From Hymenopus coronatus (Eukaryota > Arthropoda > Insecta > Mantodea > Hymenopodidae): DNA of 64,000 nt. Made by a program: the position numbers and the translations under genes. Location: the NCBI GenBank assembly GCA_030762935.1, contig CM060900.1:373568632-373632631 (forward strand), in the 5' to 3' direction. The notes under the pieces are model-generated. The model was given only the letters and a program-made list of their open reading frames with translations, was not told the origin of the DNA and did not search any database. Positions 21,603 through 32,499 of this stretch are shown here, one piece after another (within the stretch, counting starts at the first letter, position 1; the number at the start of each line of letters is the position of its first letter).

Positions 21603-22975
21603 TATAACCATTTTAATTAAATAACACATGGTAGGGCGTAAAACATGCTTTGCTATAAACGTCAAGTTTCCTTTAAGGTTAGCTGCAATAAATAAATAAA
21701 GGAGAAAGAAAAATAAACCATATAGGCATTTTTAATGTTATTTAGAGAATTTAGACCCAATAAATTATTTTACCTTAATAAACTGACGTCTTTTGGATTA
21801 CCCGAAATTTTGTGAGAAATATTTCGTTTCATTATTGTCATCAAGTAAGTACTGGTGTGCTCCAGGTTTGAAAATATGACTGAACAGAATATGAACACTT
21901 TTCTATATTTCCGACAAGATATCCAATAAAGCACAATCATATAAGATAATGCAACCAGCAATACATGCTCTTCTAACATTTAAATACAAACAAAATGTGC
22001 AAGAACTTCAATGAAGCCAAGAGCGGAAACACAATATCCTGCGTCCGCTCAAATGTTACTGTGGTATCTTTTTTACCTGAAATATATATGTGTGCGTGTT
22101 TTTTGGAAAAGAAAACTTCCGTTTATTTTTGTTTTGCTTTGTTGATATTTTGTGTATTGTGCTGTTACTCATATATTACGCCAATGCTCAAATCCGTATG
22201 TCCGAGTTTGGGCTCCAATAACATTGTTGTATAAAAAGATCACGTTTGCCAGATTATTTTTCTTTCTTTTATATATGATAAAACTTTTTACTCCCTTGGC
22301 TCATGTTTATTTGGTTGAGATAGGTCTTAAAATATAACCACACATCAGAAATGTTTCTGAAGTTAGCTCTAATCAGCTACCATTCATTTTATACGCATAG
22401 TGTGAATGGATTCGCCTCGTAGGATTAATGTCATCCCTTTTCCTTCTTTACGCAACTCCTCTTTTTCCTCTCTCCTGCAGCATTTCCCACCGTGATGGAA
22501 CAGCTCACGAACACTAAAGGATGTTGGTCAAGAAATATAAACTAATCACTCCGAAACTAAAGAATTCGCCGCAGGAAGTCAACAATATCACGAGTACGTA
22601 CATATGTACGGCAGATCTCTATAGAAAGCTGGATGACAGCGTTTTGTTAAGCTTCAGGCGGAGAGAGCTAGAGCCATGTGAGGTTTGATGCAAGAGTTTT
22701 CTTTATTCATCAGTCAGTCATGTACTAATCTTCATAACGCTTCATTAAAACACAGCTATAAAATGGGGAGTTACTGCACAGTCCACGGCATACTCGAAAT
22801 TTATACTAACTAATAATAACTAGCTCCACAGAAAGGAGATTAATGCGGAACGATTACCGAAAGTAAATAGGTATGCTTATATACTTTCTAAAACGTATTA
22901 GTTTATTTTATAACACAGGAGAAGGAAATGTTCCCGCTCTAAGTTTAGGTCACCTATCCGGCATTTATCAGTTAT
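21603..22975. other. Probable intron or intergenic DNA
   Basis: Nothing is firmly recognised. Short open frames on both strands around 21770-22340 lack motifs. Confidence 0.4.
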
Positions 22976-22977
22976 GA

Positions 22978-23054
22978 TGACCGTCCTGGCGGGATTTGAA
23001 CCCCTACATTTTTCACGAGCCCGTTCCATAAGGTTTCCGAGCCACAGTTAACTA
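22978..23054 (-). mobile_element. tRNA-like SINE head
   Basis: On the minus strand this reads a degenerate A-box region, AACTGTGGCTCGGAAACC, and a clear B box, GGGTTCAAATCCC. The spacing is tRNA-like but the acceptor stem is not closed, so it is a SINE head and not a tRNA gene. Confidence 0.45.
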
Positions 23055-23220
23055 GATTTACATCTTGACTGAAGCTTCTCATATAACATATCAGGGGCTT
23101 AATAGTAGAGTTCATCGCGGGGAACATAATATATGATTATCCTATTGAACTCAACACGTTTTCTGTTAAGAGATACGAAACAAAAAAATAAATACGTTAT
23201 TATCGTCGTCGTCAGTTCTT

Positions 23221-23640
23221 ACTTTTTTTTTTGTTACGCGTATTAGAGAAGTTATTGTATTCTACCCAAAATTCGATGTTGGGATTTTACCGGAAATGCA
23301 TGTTTTGAGGTCTCCTGAATAAAACATCTTATGATTTCCATTCGCATGACTTTCTCTACATCACTGTAACAAATTATTGTTAAAAAGCTTATTCTTCTAT
23401 CTACTTTATTATAATCGAGGTAAACATTAAGAGAAGTTGCTTTAATGACTTGCTTCCTTGTAAATAGAATGTAAATAAGGGAATACACTAGGCTACGTGA
23501 TAATCAAACCTTTTAAAAGATGGTGCCATGTGTTGAAATTGGTTTCTATGAATCGCCATGAATTGATAAATTCCCATGTGAGAAACGTTTTAAGTGTTCT
23601 GAAACAAATAACGATAAATATCTAAAAAAAATGGTCAACT
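23221..23640. repeat. Family R fragments in opposite orientation
   Basis: About 105 bp of the family R 5' end (plus orientation, with TTTTACCGGAAATGCATGTTT) is joined at about 23328 to the 3' part of another copy in minus orientation. The second part starts TTCCATTCGCATGACTTTCTC and runs to about 23640. The junction has no spacer. Confidence 0.75.
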
Positions 23641-23716
23641 CTACGAAATAAATATAACATAAATTATGTGCTTTAACAAGCACTACATTTTTTTGTTAAG
23701 TAAGTTCATGCAGTCC

Positions 23717-23750
23717 CTGATGAGGACCATGGAGTGTGCAATGGTCGAAA
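23717..23750 (+). ncRNA. Hammerhead-ribozyme-like core
   Basis: CTGATGAG (23717-23724), a 6-bp stem GACCAT/ATGGTC with a 10-nt loop (23725-23746), then GAAA (23747-23750). This is the order of the conserved hammerhead core: CUGAUGA, stem II, GAAA. The sequence AAGCTT at 23749-23754 recurs about 70 nt downstream and could close a stem III, but I could not draw a convincing stem I. Such motifs occur in Penelope-like elements and other animal retroelements. Activity is not established. Confidence 0.4.
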
Positions 23751-23842
23751 GCTTGGATTTCATATACCTGACACGGCTGATCACCCGTGAAGCCATAATG
23801 AATAACATTCGCCGTGAAAGCTTCAAGTCTTACAAGTAAGTT

Positions 23843-24300
23843 CTTGTCTATTTCTTACGGTTTACCTGTTATGCAAAATTCCGCACAATTCATTCAGAAT
23901 AAAGATGCCTCCAGAGACTATTCCCAGAAAATTCAAGATATATAATCTATTTGTCATATAAATATTATTAATATACTATTTTAAACAAAATCGTTAGCCA
24001 TTTTTGAGAAACTCAAAATTTTCGAAAAATGTTCCGTGTAAAGGGTAGTTGGGATGGGGGGATTTTCTTGAAAATCTTCGTGTCGCATCATTGGAAAATA
24101 CTGAACTTAAATACCAAGTTTGATGTTTAACTGACTTTTCGTTTTTGAGCTATGCTGTCCACAGACACACATGGACGTTTTTGTAAATTTTTTCTGACTC
24201 GGGGGACCTCAAAACATACATTCCGGTGAAGTCACGGTATCGGATTTTGGGTGGAATACAATGCCTTTACACTATGTACATAGTAATTGTAAAGAAAATA
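23843..24300 (-). repeat. Family R, 5' half, minus orientation
   Basis: It runs from the GTCTATTTCTTACGGTTTACC block to the 5' end near ACTATGTACATAGT. At about 24300 it abuts a plus-oriented copy, making a head-to-head pair. Confidence 0.8.
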
Positions 24301-25060
24301 AAAAAGTATTTTTAGTAAAAGGTCCGCGCGCGCGTGTGTTTGTTTGTGAATAGCAGAGCTCAAAAATGAAGAGACTGTTAAAAACCAATTTGGTATTAAA
24401 GTTAAGTATGTTCCGGGGCTGTGACAAGAAGATTTTAAAAAAAATACCTGATCACAAACTACACTTTACGTGGAACATTTTTTGAAAATTTTGTTTTTCT
24501 CAAAAATGGTTCTAACGATTTTGATTAAAATGCCCAATATTAAATATATTTACATAACAAATGAAATGTATATCATGAATTTTCTGGGAATAGCCTCTGA
24601 AGACCTCTTCATTCTGGATGAATTTTGCATAAATGGTAAACCGTAAGAGATAGACAAAACTTGCTACATAACAACTGTAGATCTCCTTAAAACACACACT
24701 TTATGTAATACACACATTTTTTTTAAGTTAATCGTTTCCGAAATATTCCTTGTTATTGATTTCAATTTTATCCTACTTAAAATTTTTCTCAAACGGAAGG
24801 TCATCTCTCGTTTTATCTCTCTCTTGTTTTGCTCTTAGCCCGCAAAGTGACCCGAATTTCAATTGTTTCATATAGCGACCGACGTTTTAAAAGATTTGAC
24901 TGTCGCTTTAGTCTAAATTATTACCTTATTTTCCTTCTACTTCTGGAAGGAACTAATGCAACCATTTTTGCTAACTTTATCTGGATTACCACGATGAAGA
25001 TAGAGGAATAATATTTTGTAACAATACTTTGTAGATAAAGTCATGTGAATGGAATACATA
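24301..25060 (+). repeat. Family R, lacking the first 100 bp
   Basis: It starts inside the GT-rich block (AAAGGTCCGCGCGCG) and runs to the tail GTCATGTGAATGGAATACAT. All later blocks are in order. It carries short chance frames only. Confidence 0.85.
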
Positions 25061-25410
25061 ATATATTTTCTGCAAGTTTTCGTGTTCCTGCTAATGTTTC
25101 AGAGTCCGCAGAACCACTGTTCTAGTTAAACTTAACATTAATCATACACAATTTGTTTCAACATTTTTACTCTAAAGTGTGAGGACTGATTGTGAATCGG
25201 TGGCATTTTATGTACATTTTTGCTTGGAAACTCATTGTTGCAATGCTCCAGTAAACAAAATCAATTTCGCTATTTAAATCCTACACATAAGCTGGATGAA
25301 AGAGCTCTGCTGCTGCGCCGGAAGTATAGTTGTAAGGGGTGATTATTTAGCAATCGAAGCAGATGACAAGTTACATCAAGGGACCATTGATGTATGACAA
25401 CCACTTGCAG

Positions 25411-25662
25411 AAATGTCGGTGCTAATTGGTGTTATAACATTTCCGGGGGACACAGAAACAAAAGTAAAGTTTCCAATTTTTAAACGACTAAATCATACCA
25501 GGTGGCCAACAGCACCGTATTTCACGGATGCAGATAACCATTCATTCGATAAAGGAGTTGCGGTATTCAAAGGGGCAATTGGAAGCAAACACTGGCCAGT
25601 GGCAGTTGATCAAATAGCGCAAGCGATCTTCGTTGTACACCTCTTACATATCAGCGAAAACG
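25411..25662 (+). CDS. Candidate coding exon of unknown function
   Basis: A TTGCAG acceptor ends at 25410 and a GTGAGG donor starts at 25663, with 252 bases open between them. From ATG at 25413 the protein reads MSVLIGVITFPGDTETKV, then FPIFKRLNHTRWPTAPYFTD, then KHWPVAVDQIAQAIFVVHLL. The same frame stays open upstream for about 27 codons apart from one stop, so it might also be a decayed longer gene. I recognise no domain. Splice-like flanks plus mixed, non-repetitive composition make it worth keeping, but it could be an unknown transposon remnant. Confidence 0.3.
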
Positions 25663-25859
25663 GTGAGGAAATCGCGCTATCGTGAGGTAGTTTCCAGACT
25701 TATATTAAAATCCGTGATGATATACAAGAGACCGAAACCGTCGTGAACTGTTTTTCGCTTCAGTAACAGAGCTTTACTTTTAAGAGGATAAATTCACCAG
25801 TATCCGCCAATAGCTATTTCTTTAACTGTGTATACGCTGTTCTTATTTAACATTAACAC

Positions 25860-26785
25860 TGAAGGGTAAATCAAAACATTAGGTACCGTAACAAGTAAGT
25901 GTACACAGAGTTTCACTTTCTATTATTATTCTTATTATTATTATCATGATTATTACTATTACTACTAATACTATTATTAGAACTATTGTTGTTTTGTCAG
26001 TATTATTAGTGTTACTATCAGTAGCACACGTTTTCCAGAATTAAAACGTGAAAATATCGTAACCAAAAACCATACTACAAACACGAGAGTTCGTAATGTT
26101 TTATTGTGTTACTATCATTAATATTATTATGCTTAGCAGAGTGAATCAAATATGAAAACATAGTAGCGAAAGATATGAAAACACGACAGCACGTAGTGTT
26201 TCATTCTATTATTATCATTAAGTTATTACGCATTATACGCTTAGCAAAATGAATCAAATATAAAGACATCGTAGCGATAATACGATAATATGCATACATA
26301 TGTGGTGTTTCACTGTATTATCATCATTAATAGCAAAACTAATGAAACATGAAAACCTCGTAACGATAAATATGCAAACACGACAACATGTAATGTTTCA
26401 CTGTATTGTTATTATTAATATTATTAAGCAGGATACACTTTGCAGAATAAATTAAAACGTGAGAACATCATAACGATAAATACACAAACGCGAGACCACG
26501 TAGTGTTTAACTGTATTATTTTCATTAATATTATTATTCAGTATACGCTTAGCAGAATAAATCAAAACCTGAAAATATCATAATGAAAAAACATACAAAC
26601 ACGAGAGCCTATAGTGTTTCACTATATTATCATTAAATCATTACGCAGTATACGCTTATCACAATAAGACAAAATATGGAATCATTATAACGAAAAGTAT
26701 CATAGCACGAGAGAACGTAGTGTTTACTGCATTATTATCATTTACATTATTAATAGTATACGCTTGGCAGAATAAGTAAAAAGAA
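25860..26785. repeat. Tandem repeat, period about 88-111 bp, seven to eight units
   Basis: Each unit contains CAGTATACGCTTAGCAGAAT, AACATCGTAACGATAAATA, ACACGAGAGCACGTAGTG and TTTCACTGTATTATTATC or close variants. The GTAGTGTTT anchor recurs near 26094, 26194, 26304, 26391, 26501, 26612 and 26718. The left edge grades into an ATT-rich tract. Confidence 0.9.
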
Positions 26786-26804
26786 GAATGCGTAGTCGAT
26801 GTAC

Positions 26805-27165
26805 AGTTTAAAATTGAAACCAATAAATAACAAGGAATATCTCGGATTTGGTTACTATGCAACAAAAATGTATATTACACAAATTGTGTATTTTAACGTG
26901 ATCTACATTTCTTGTATGGTAAAGTTTTGTCTATCTCTTACGGTTTACCAGTTATGCAAGATTCAGAAAAAATCATCCAGAATGAATAGTCTTCGGAAGC
27001 TATTTATAGAAAGTTCAGGATATACATTTTATTCGTGATGCAAATAGCTTTAATATAAGGTATTTTTTATCAAAATCGTTAGAGCCATTTTTGAGAAAAA
27101 CACATTTTCAAAAAAAAATTACATTTAAGGGATAGTTTGAGGTGGGGGATTTTCTTGGCAATTCA
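26805..27165 (-). repeat. Family R internal fragment
   Basis: Minus-orientation blocks from the ATTGAAACCAATAA segment through TCTTACGGTTTACCAG, TCATCCAGAATGAA and AGCCATTTTTGAGAAA to GGTGGGGGATTTTCTTG. Both ends are missing. Confidence 0.8.
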
Positions 27166-27667
27166 GATCAACTATTAAAGCGTCAATGGTATGGCCGAGA
27201 TTTGACAATTTCAGCCAATCGCGGTCATCTGGCTGGAGCAATATTGTCGAAAAATCTTAACGAGCTGATGTTCATTTCTTTGAAATCTTGTCACAGCTGA
27301 CGTTCGTTTGTTTAATCCTAGCGTTTTGCTGAAGCACGTTTTGTGATCAGTCGCCATCTTGCGACTCTACACACTACTATATACACCATACGCAACATCG
27401 GTCAAATTAATTGTTTTTCCAAGTTTTTGAAGTAAAGAACAAAGTACAATAGAAGGGGATAGATCTCTAGTTGAAATAATATTTAATACAATAACATGTT
27501 TTGGCCTGTCAGAAGTTATTATTGATAAATTGGTATTATTGCAGTAAACATCGCGGCAAAGTCGTAACTTAATTTTGTTATAATTTCTTGGCCTAAAATA
27601 CTGTTAATGTAACAAAAGGCTGTACTATATACTACAGCATTGATTTAAAGCTTTGGTGGAATGTTAA

Positions 27668-28162
27668 TTAATTCTTTTTGTACTCCATTACTTCCCTATC
27701 ACTGCAAATAAGCTTTTCCTGTCTTCCAACGCTGTGCTTTATCAATTTTATTCTTTTACGTGCTTTACACAACTTAGCAGTTTTGTTCTCCAATTTCGAC
27801 ATTAATTTTCTCTTTCTTGGGCTTTGCAGTACAACACTATTGTCAGTATCAGTTTGCTGGGTGGCCTTCACTTACTGTTTCACAAACAATTGGGGTGATT
27901 TCACTATTTGGTGGGTCTGTTTGGCGGTATACGTCGAGATATAGGACATTTCTGCAAATAAAGGGGAGACGCAGGAAACAAAGAAGGAATAGCTCCTTAT
28001 CTTAGTCTCCTGGTTTGATCTGTTAAGTCCAAATCGTCGGATGTAAAAGTGTTGTGAGCACACACCAGAAGCCGGAATAGGTTGCCAATTTTGTCTGCGA
28101 ATTGCCTTCACCCATGCTTCTCTGAGGTCTTTCCGAGTTGGAAATCTACAATTCACAAACAA
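27668..28162 (-). pseudogene. THAP zinc-finger domain and basic coiled coil (P-element-like N-terminus)
   Basis: The minus strand reads CRFPTRKDLREAWVKAIR, QNWQPIPASGVCSQHFY and RRFGLN at about 28060-28155. These are the central and second half of a C2CH THAP domain (RFP, the invariant W, VCSxHF). An AVPSLFP-like block follows in another frame. Then comes a basic segment with SPRKRKLMSKLENKTAKLC (27668-27870), as found after THAP domains in P-element transposases and THAP9-like proteins. GAATTGTAG at the domain's upstream edge could be a splice acceptor, with the first Cys pair in an upstream exon I could not find. No RNase-H catalytic domain is present. The frame change and missing catalytic part make it non-autonomous. 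Confidence 0.7.
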
Positions 28163-28199
28163 TACAGAATCAGTATTGATTTAATTGTTTGTTCACACA

Positions 28200-28592
28200 A
28201 ACTGTGTGTAGGACAGGAGCTGGATAGGTAGAGTCTGACTGAAAAATTCAATTCCATAGCCGGGATTTGAACCACGGATCTCCCGGTCTTTAGCCGATTC
28301 CTCTACCATTGAGCTAACATGACAATATCCCGGCAGAGCATTGATTTTCTCGACTGACTCCATGTACTTATAACATTGTAAGTCGCCATTGGGGTTGTCA
28401 TCTCAAAATAATTTGAGACCACCTTGTGTGGTTTACCGGAAAACATGTGAGTCAGTTGAGAAATTCAATGCTGTGCCGGCATGTTGCCATGGTAACTCAG
28501 TGGTAGAGCAACAGGCTAGAGACCGCGAGATCCGTGGTTCAAATTCCGGCTATGACATTGCAATTTTCAGTCTGACTCTGCCTATCAAATAC
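28200..28592. repeat. Inverted pair of tRNA-like sequences
   Basis: The left arm (28200-28345) and right arm (28440-28592) are inverted copies of one unit. Each contains a tRNA-like core with A box (AGCTCAATGGTAGAGG / AACTCAGTGGTAGAGC), the shared GAGATCCGTGGTTCAAAT around the B box, and shared flanks (AGTCTGACT, TCAACTGACTC). Cores are at about 28254-28322 (minus) and 28487-28557 (plus). The arms could fold into a hairpin of about 150 bp. Acceptor stems are imperfect, so these are SINE heads and not functional tRNAs. Confidence 0.75.
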
Positions 28593-28984
28593 AGAATCGT
28601 TCTGTTGATAATGTATAACCTATTTCACTAAGTATACCGACGAAAAATCTCTTGAATGAGTACACTAACCTGTGTATTGAAACATTTCCTTTTCCTTGTT
28701 TTTTTTCTTCTTCTGCTATATGAGAAACCATAACCAAACACTTCATACGTAATCAGCATTATACTGGTTTAAAACCTACAGTTCAAATGAACTGCTTAAT
28801 TGACATTTAACACCACAAAATCTTGTTTTTGGTTGCACATTTAACCCACAAAAGCCGTACTCATCTCAGAAGTGTAGAATCAAAATATGGCGGCTTGACA
28901 AAAACGTGCTTCACCAACCACAATGCATAAGGATATGGCATTTCCTATCTATTCTCTCTATATTATGGTTTAATCTCCTGTCTT

Positions 28985-29500
28985 GGTTATATTAAATATA
29001 AGAGATTTTAATCAAGATTGTTAGAGCCATTTTTGAGAAAGTCAAAATGTTCGAATTTTTTTCCATGTGATGAGTAGTTGAGGGTGGGGGAATTTTCTTG
29101 AAAGTCTTCGCGTGGCATCCCTGGGAGATACTGAACTTAAATATCAACTTTGGTATTCAACGGACTTGTCGTGTTTGAGCTATGCTGCCCAACCACCCAC
29201 CCACACACATACACACACAGATACACACATTAGACATTTTTCTAAAAATGATTTTATTTGTATTCAAGGGGTCCCAAAACATGTATTTCCGGTGAAATCT
29301 CGGTATCGAATTTTTGGGTGTCATACAATACCTTCTCTACACACTATATACACATAGTATATGTAGAGAAAGTAAAATTGCTTTTTTGGACTCATGGGAC
29401 CTCAAAACATTCATTTCCGGTGAAATATAGGTATAGAGTTTCTGGGAGGAATACAATACATTCTCTATCCACTATATACCTATCCTATGGCTAGAATTTG
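28985..29500 (-). repeat. Family R 5' half plus extra 5' fragment, minus orientation
   Basis: 28985-29373 runs from AAGATTGTTAGAGCC to the terminal GTAGAGAAAGTAAA. A second 5' fragment (29374-29500) follows in the same orientation, repeating the CCTCAAAACATTCATTTCCGG block. Confidence 0.85.
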
Positions 29501-30374
29501 ATACGAGACTATGTACTCTGTACTTAGGATACATACACTATGTACATAGGATACATAATGGATTGAGAACATATTGTATTCACCCAAAATATCGGTGTCA
29601 AGATTTCACCAGATATATATCTTTTAGGTACACTGAGTCCGATAAAAAATTAGAAAAAGGTCCATGTGTGTCTGTCTGTAGACAGCATTGCTCAAAAACG
29701 AAAATACCGTTAAATACCAAATTGGTATTTATCTTTAGCATCTTTCAAGCAAGGATGCAACACGAAGATTTTCAAGAAAATCCCCTCAATAATGACTCTA
29801 ACGATTTTGATTAAAGTACCGTACATTAAAATACTTATATCACAAATAAAATTTATATTTTGAATTTTCTGGGAATAGCCTCTGAAGACCTCTTTATTCT
29901 GGATGAGTTTTGCAGAATTTTGCCTAACGGTTAAACCGTAAGAGATAGACAAGAACTTACCACACAAAAATGTAGATCTCGCTAAAACACATAATTTATG
30001 TCATATACGGTTTTTATGTAGAGCTGGCCGTTTCTGTGACATTCCCTGTTATTGGTTTCAATTTTAAACTGCTTAAACTTTTTTAAACGGAAAGTGACGT
30101 TTCGCTTCATCGCTCTTGTTTCACTCCTGGCCATGCAAAGCGAAACGAACTTCAGTTGTTTCACATTGGACCAGCTTTTAAAAGATTTGACTACCGATTT
30201 AGCCTAGTGCATTCCCTTATTTCCCTTCTACTTACAAGGAAGTAAGTAATAAGGCAATTTCTGCTAATCTTTATCGTGATTAACACGTCCTACATAAAAA
30301 AGAATGTTTTATAAGGGAATTTATTTGTGTAACAGCTAGAGAAGGTTACGTGAATGGAACATATCAGATTTTTA
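29500..30374 (+). repeat. Family R, near full-length copy (array unit 1)
   Basis: It starts near duplicated GGATACATA motifs and runs through all blocks to GAATGGAACATATCAG and TTTTTACTTT. About 100 bases around the CTACCCTTTACATGG block are deleted. Confidence 0.9.
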
Positions 30375-30754
30375 CTTTAAAACAAATTCTAATATAGAAT
30401 CACCGTTCCCAAGATATTCCTTTTTATTGGTTTCAATGTTAAACTACTTAAACCTTTCTCAAACGGGAAGTCAACTTTCGTTTCACCTCCTTTGTTTTAC
30501 TCCCAGGAACCCAAAAAGGAACCGAATTTTAATTGTTTCACAGAGCGATGCCTTTATAACAGATTTGACTATCACTTTAGCCTTAATATATTCCCTTATT
30601 TCCATTCTACCTACAAGAAAACAAGTAATAATACCATTTTTGCTAATATTTATCTCGATCAACATGATGCAAATAAAAGAATAATCTTTTATAAGGAAAG
30701 TATGTTTGTGGAACAGCTAGCGAAAGTCACGTGAATGGAACACATCAGATTTTT
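30375..30754 (+). repeat. Family R 3' part (array unit 2)
   Basis: Only the last 380 bp of the unit is present, from CCCAAGATATTCC through CACGTGAATGGAACACATC. It is joined directly to the next unit. Confidence 0.9.
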
Positions 30755-31618
30755 ACTTTCTCTAGCCCCTACGTACAATGCACATAGTGGGTAGAGAATG
30801 TATTGTAAACACCCAAAATTCGACATCGAGGTTTTCACCGGAAATACTTGTTTTGAGACCCTCTGAATGAATAAACCAGTTTTAGAAACATGTCCGTATG
30901 TGTTTGTATGTGTCTGTGGACAGCATAGCTCAAAAACGAAAAGTCTGTTAAATACCAAACTTGGTATTTAAGTTCAACATCAACCAAGGATAAGACACGG
31001 AGATTTTCAAGAAAATCCTCCCACCCCAACTACTTTTTATATGGAACATTTTCTCGAAAATTTTGATTTTCTCAAAATGGCTTTAAATATTTTGATTAAA
31101 ATGTCATATGTTTAAGATGTTTCATGGCAAATGATATGTATGTGAATTTTCTGGGAATAGCGTCTGAAGACCCCTTCATTCTGGATGACTTTAATGTAAC
31201 TTTGGTATAACTGGTAAACCGTAACAGATGGACTAAAGCTTACTACACAAAACATGTAGATCTCATTAAAGCACACAGTTTATGTGATATACTCTTTTTT
31301 TGTTATAGTTGGCTGTTTTAGAGATATTCAGAGTTGTTGGTTTCAGTTTAAGGTACTTAAACTTTTTTCAAACGGGAAGTCATTTCTAGCAAGCAAAGAG
31401 AACCGAAGTTCAATTGTTTCACATAGTGACCGGCTTTTAAAAGATTTGATTAGCGCTTCAACCTGTGCATTCTCTTATTTCTCTCCTACCTACAAAGAAG
31501 TAAGTAATAACATAAATTGTGGTAATGTTTGTCTTGATGTAAATAAAAGAATACATTTTTGTTTGAAAAGTTTGTGGAACAGCTAGAGGTCATGTGAATC
31601 GAACATATCAGAATTTTT
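30755..31618 (+). repeat. Family R, full-length copy (array unit 3)
   Basis: It begins ACTTTCTCTAGCCCC directly after the preceding unit's CACATCAGATTTTT, and ends GTGAATCGAACATATCAG. The central palindrome AAATACCAA-AC-TTGGTATTT is perfect at 30950-30969. Confidence 0.93.
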
Positions 31619-31694
31619 GTTATGTAATCATGGCTATTGCAGATATATGGCACACTGTATGCACAGCGAAGGGAAATATATCCTTAGTTATCTC

Positions 31695-31706
31695 GGGGGG
31701 GGGGGG
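31695..31706 (+). repeat. G12 homopolymer
   Basis: Twelve consecutive G residues in otherwise mixed sequence about 75 bp past the end of a family R array. Confidence 0.9.
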
Positions 31707-31829
31707 TTCGCGATTGATTGTCCTTGGAAACCACAGATAGTTTGCCGTGTCCAACAGCTTAACTTCGCTACTTTAGCTATAACTTTGTGCTCCCTTTATC
31801 CCATAATCTAAGATTTTTAAGGTTTGCGT

Positions 31830-32085
31830 TGTTTTAGTAACGTTTAATGCCTGTTCTTAGTGCATACATCACAGATGCTGAACAGTGATGATAAATGAAA
31901 TGAAGTGATACTACTTTGGGAAATCAATTTTGGGAAGTGAGAACGACACGTTCTAGGCGTTTGTCGGCACTGAAAGAAAAAATAAACTGCATGGGAGGAC
32001 GTTCATGGCGGGATTTGAACCACTATCCTCCCGTTCAAGAGTACACATCTTAACCATTTCGCCACCCTTGTCAATGCTTCTTTAT
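31830..32085 (-). mobile_element. SINE related to SINE-B, diverged
   Basis: The minus strand starts with a class-II tRNA-like head: GTGGCGAAATGGTTAAG (A box) and GTGGTTCAAATCCCGCC (B box), at 31995-32080. The body ends in a GCATTAAACGTTACT segment that parallels the SINE-B 3' GGGCGTTAAACACTAC. Divergence suggests an old copy or a sister family. Confidence 0.6.
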
Positions 32086-32499
32086 GAAATCGCTACGGGA
32101 CTAAATGCAGCGTAAAGGCTTTAATGTTTCGTCTACTGCACCTGTCTCGATATTATTCTTCAAACAATTAGGAGAGTTCTTTCTTTCGACGCTGTATAAC
32201 TTTAACACATGTTCAAGATTTGGAAAGTCGATTGAAGGATGTTAAAGAATTAAACATTAAATATTCACCGAATTTCGTACTATTTCCGCGAGTCTCTGCT
32301 CTGTTAATGCAGAAGCCAATGGGATTTACAGAACCAGAGGCCAAGGATAGGATTCAAAACAATCTGTGCATAAATTTCAGTGTCTAAAACAGCATGACGA
32401 TTTAAAGGAAAGTAATAAAAACGTAATCACATATACTAATGCACTCATGTTCGTTTTTCTACTAGATATACTAAGTAGCGGAAGAATTTCAGTGCATTC

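Larger units (their letters stand above)
27331..28912 (-). mobile_element. THAP-bearing element with about 45-bp inverted ends (P-like)
   Basis: The left end, GAAGCACGTTTTGTGATCAG then TCGCCATCTTGCGACTCTAC (27331-27370), is mirrored by minus-strand GAAGCACGTTTTTGTCAAGC then CGCCATATTTTGATTCTAC ending at 28912. The two agree at roughly 80% over 45 bp. Between them lies a minus-strand THAP domain. Outside the matching core the flanks show no clear 8-bp duplication, so the outer boundary may lie a few bases further out. THAP plus inverted ends suggests a non-autonomous or decayed P-element relative. A tRNA-like hairpin (28200-28592) occupies part of the interior. Confidence 0.55.

Noticed and set aside
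22444..22560. Second exon of the 21470 gene (strong CTGCAG acceptor)
   Set aside because: The compatible frame stops after about 20 codons, has no good donor and no recognisable motif.
28487..28557. Possible functional tRNA
   Set aside because: Acceptor stem mispairs and the unit is part of an inverted SINE-like pair.
28985..31618. CRISPR-like array
   Set aside because: Repeat units are about 0.9 kb with no spacers; this is a eukaryotic repeat array.
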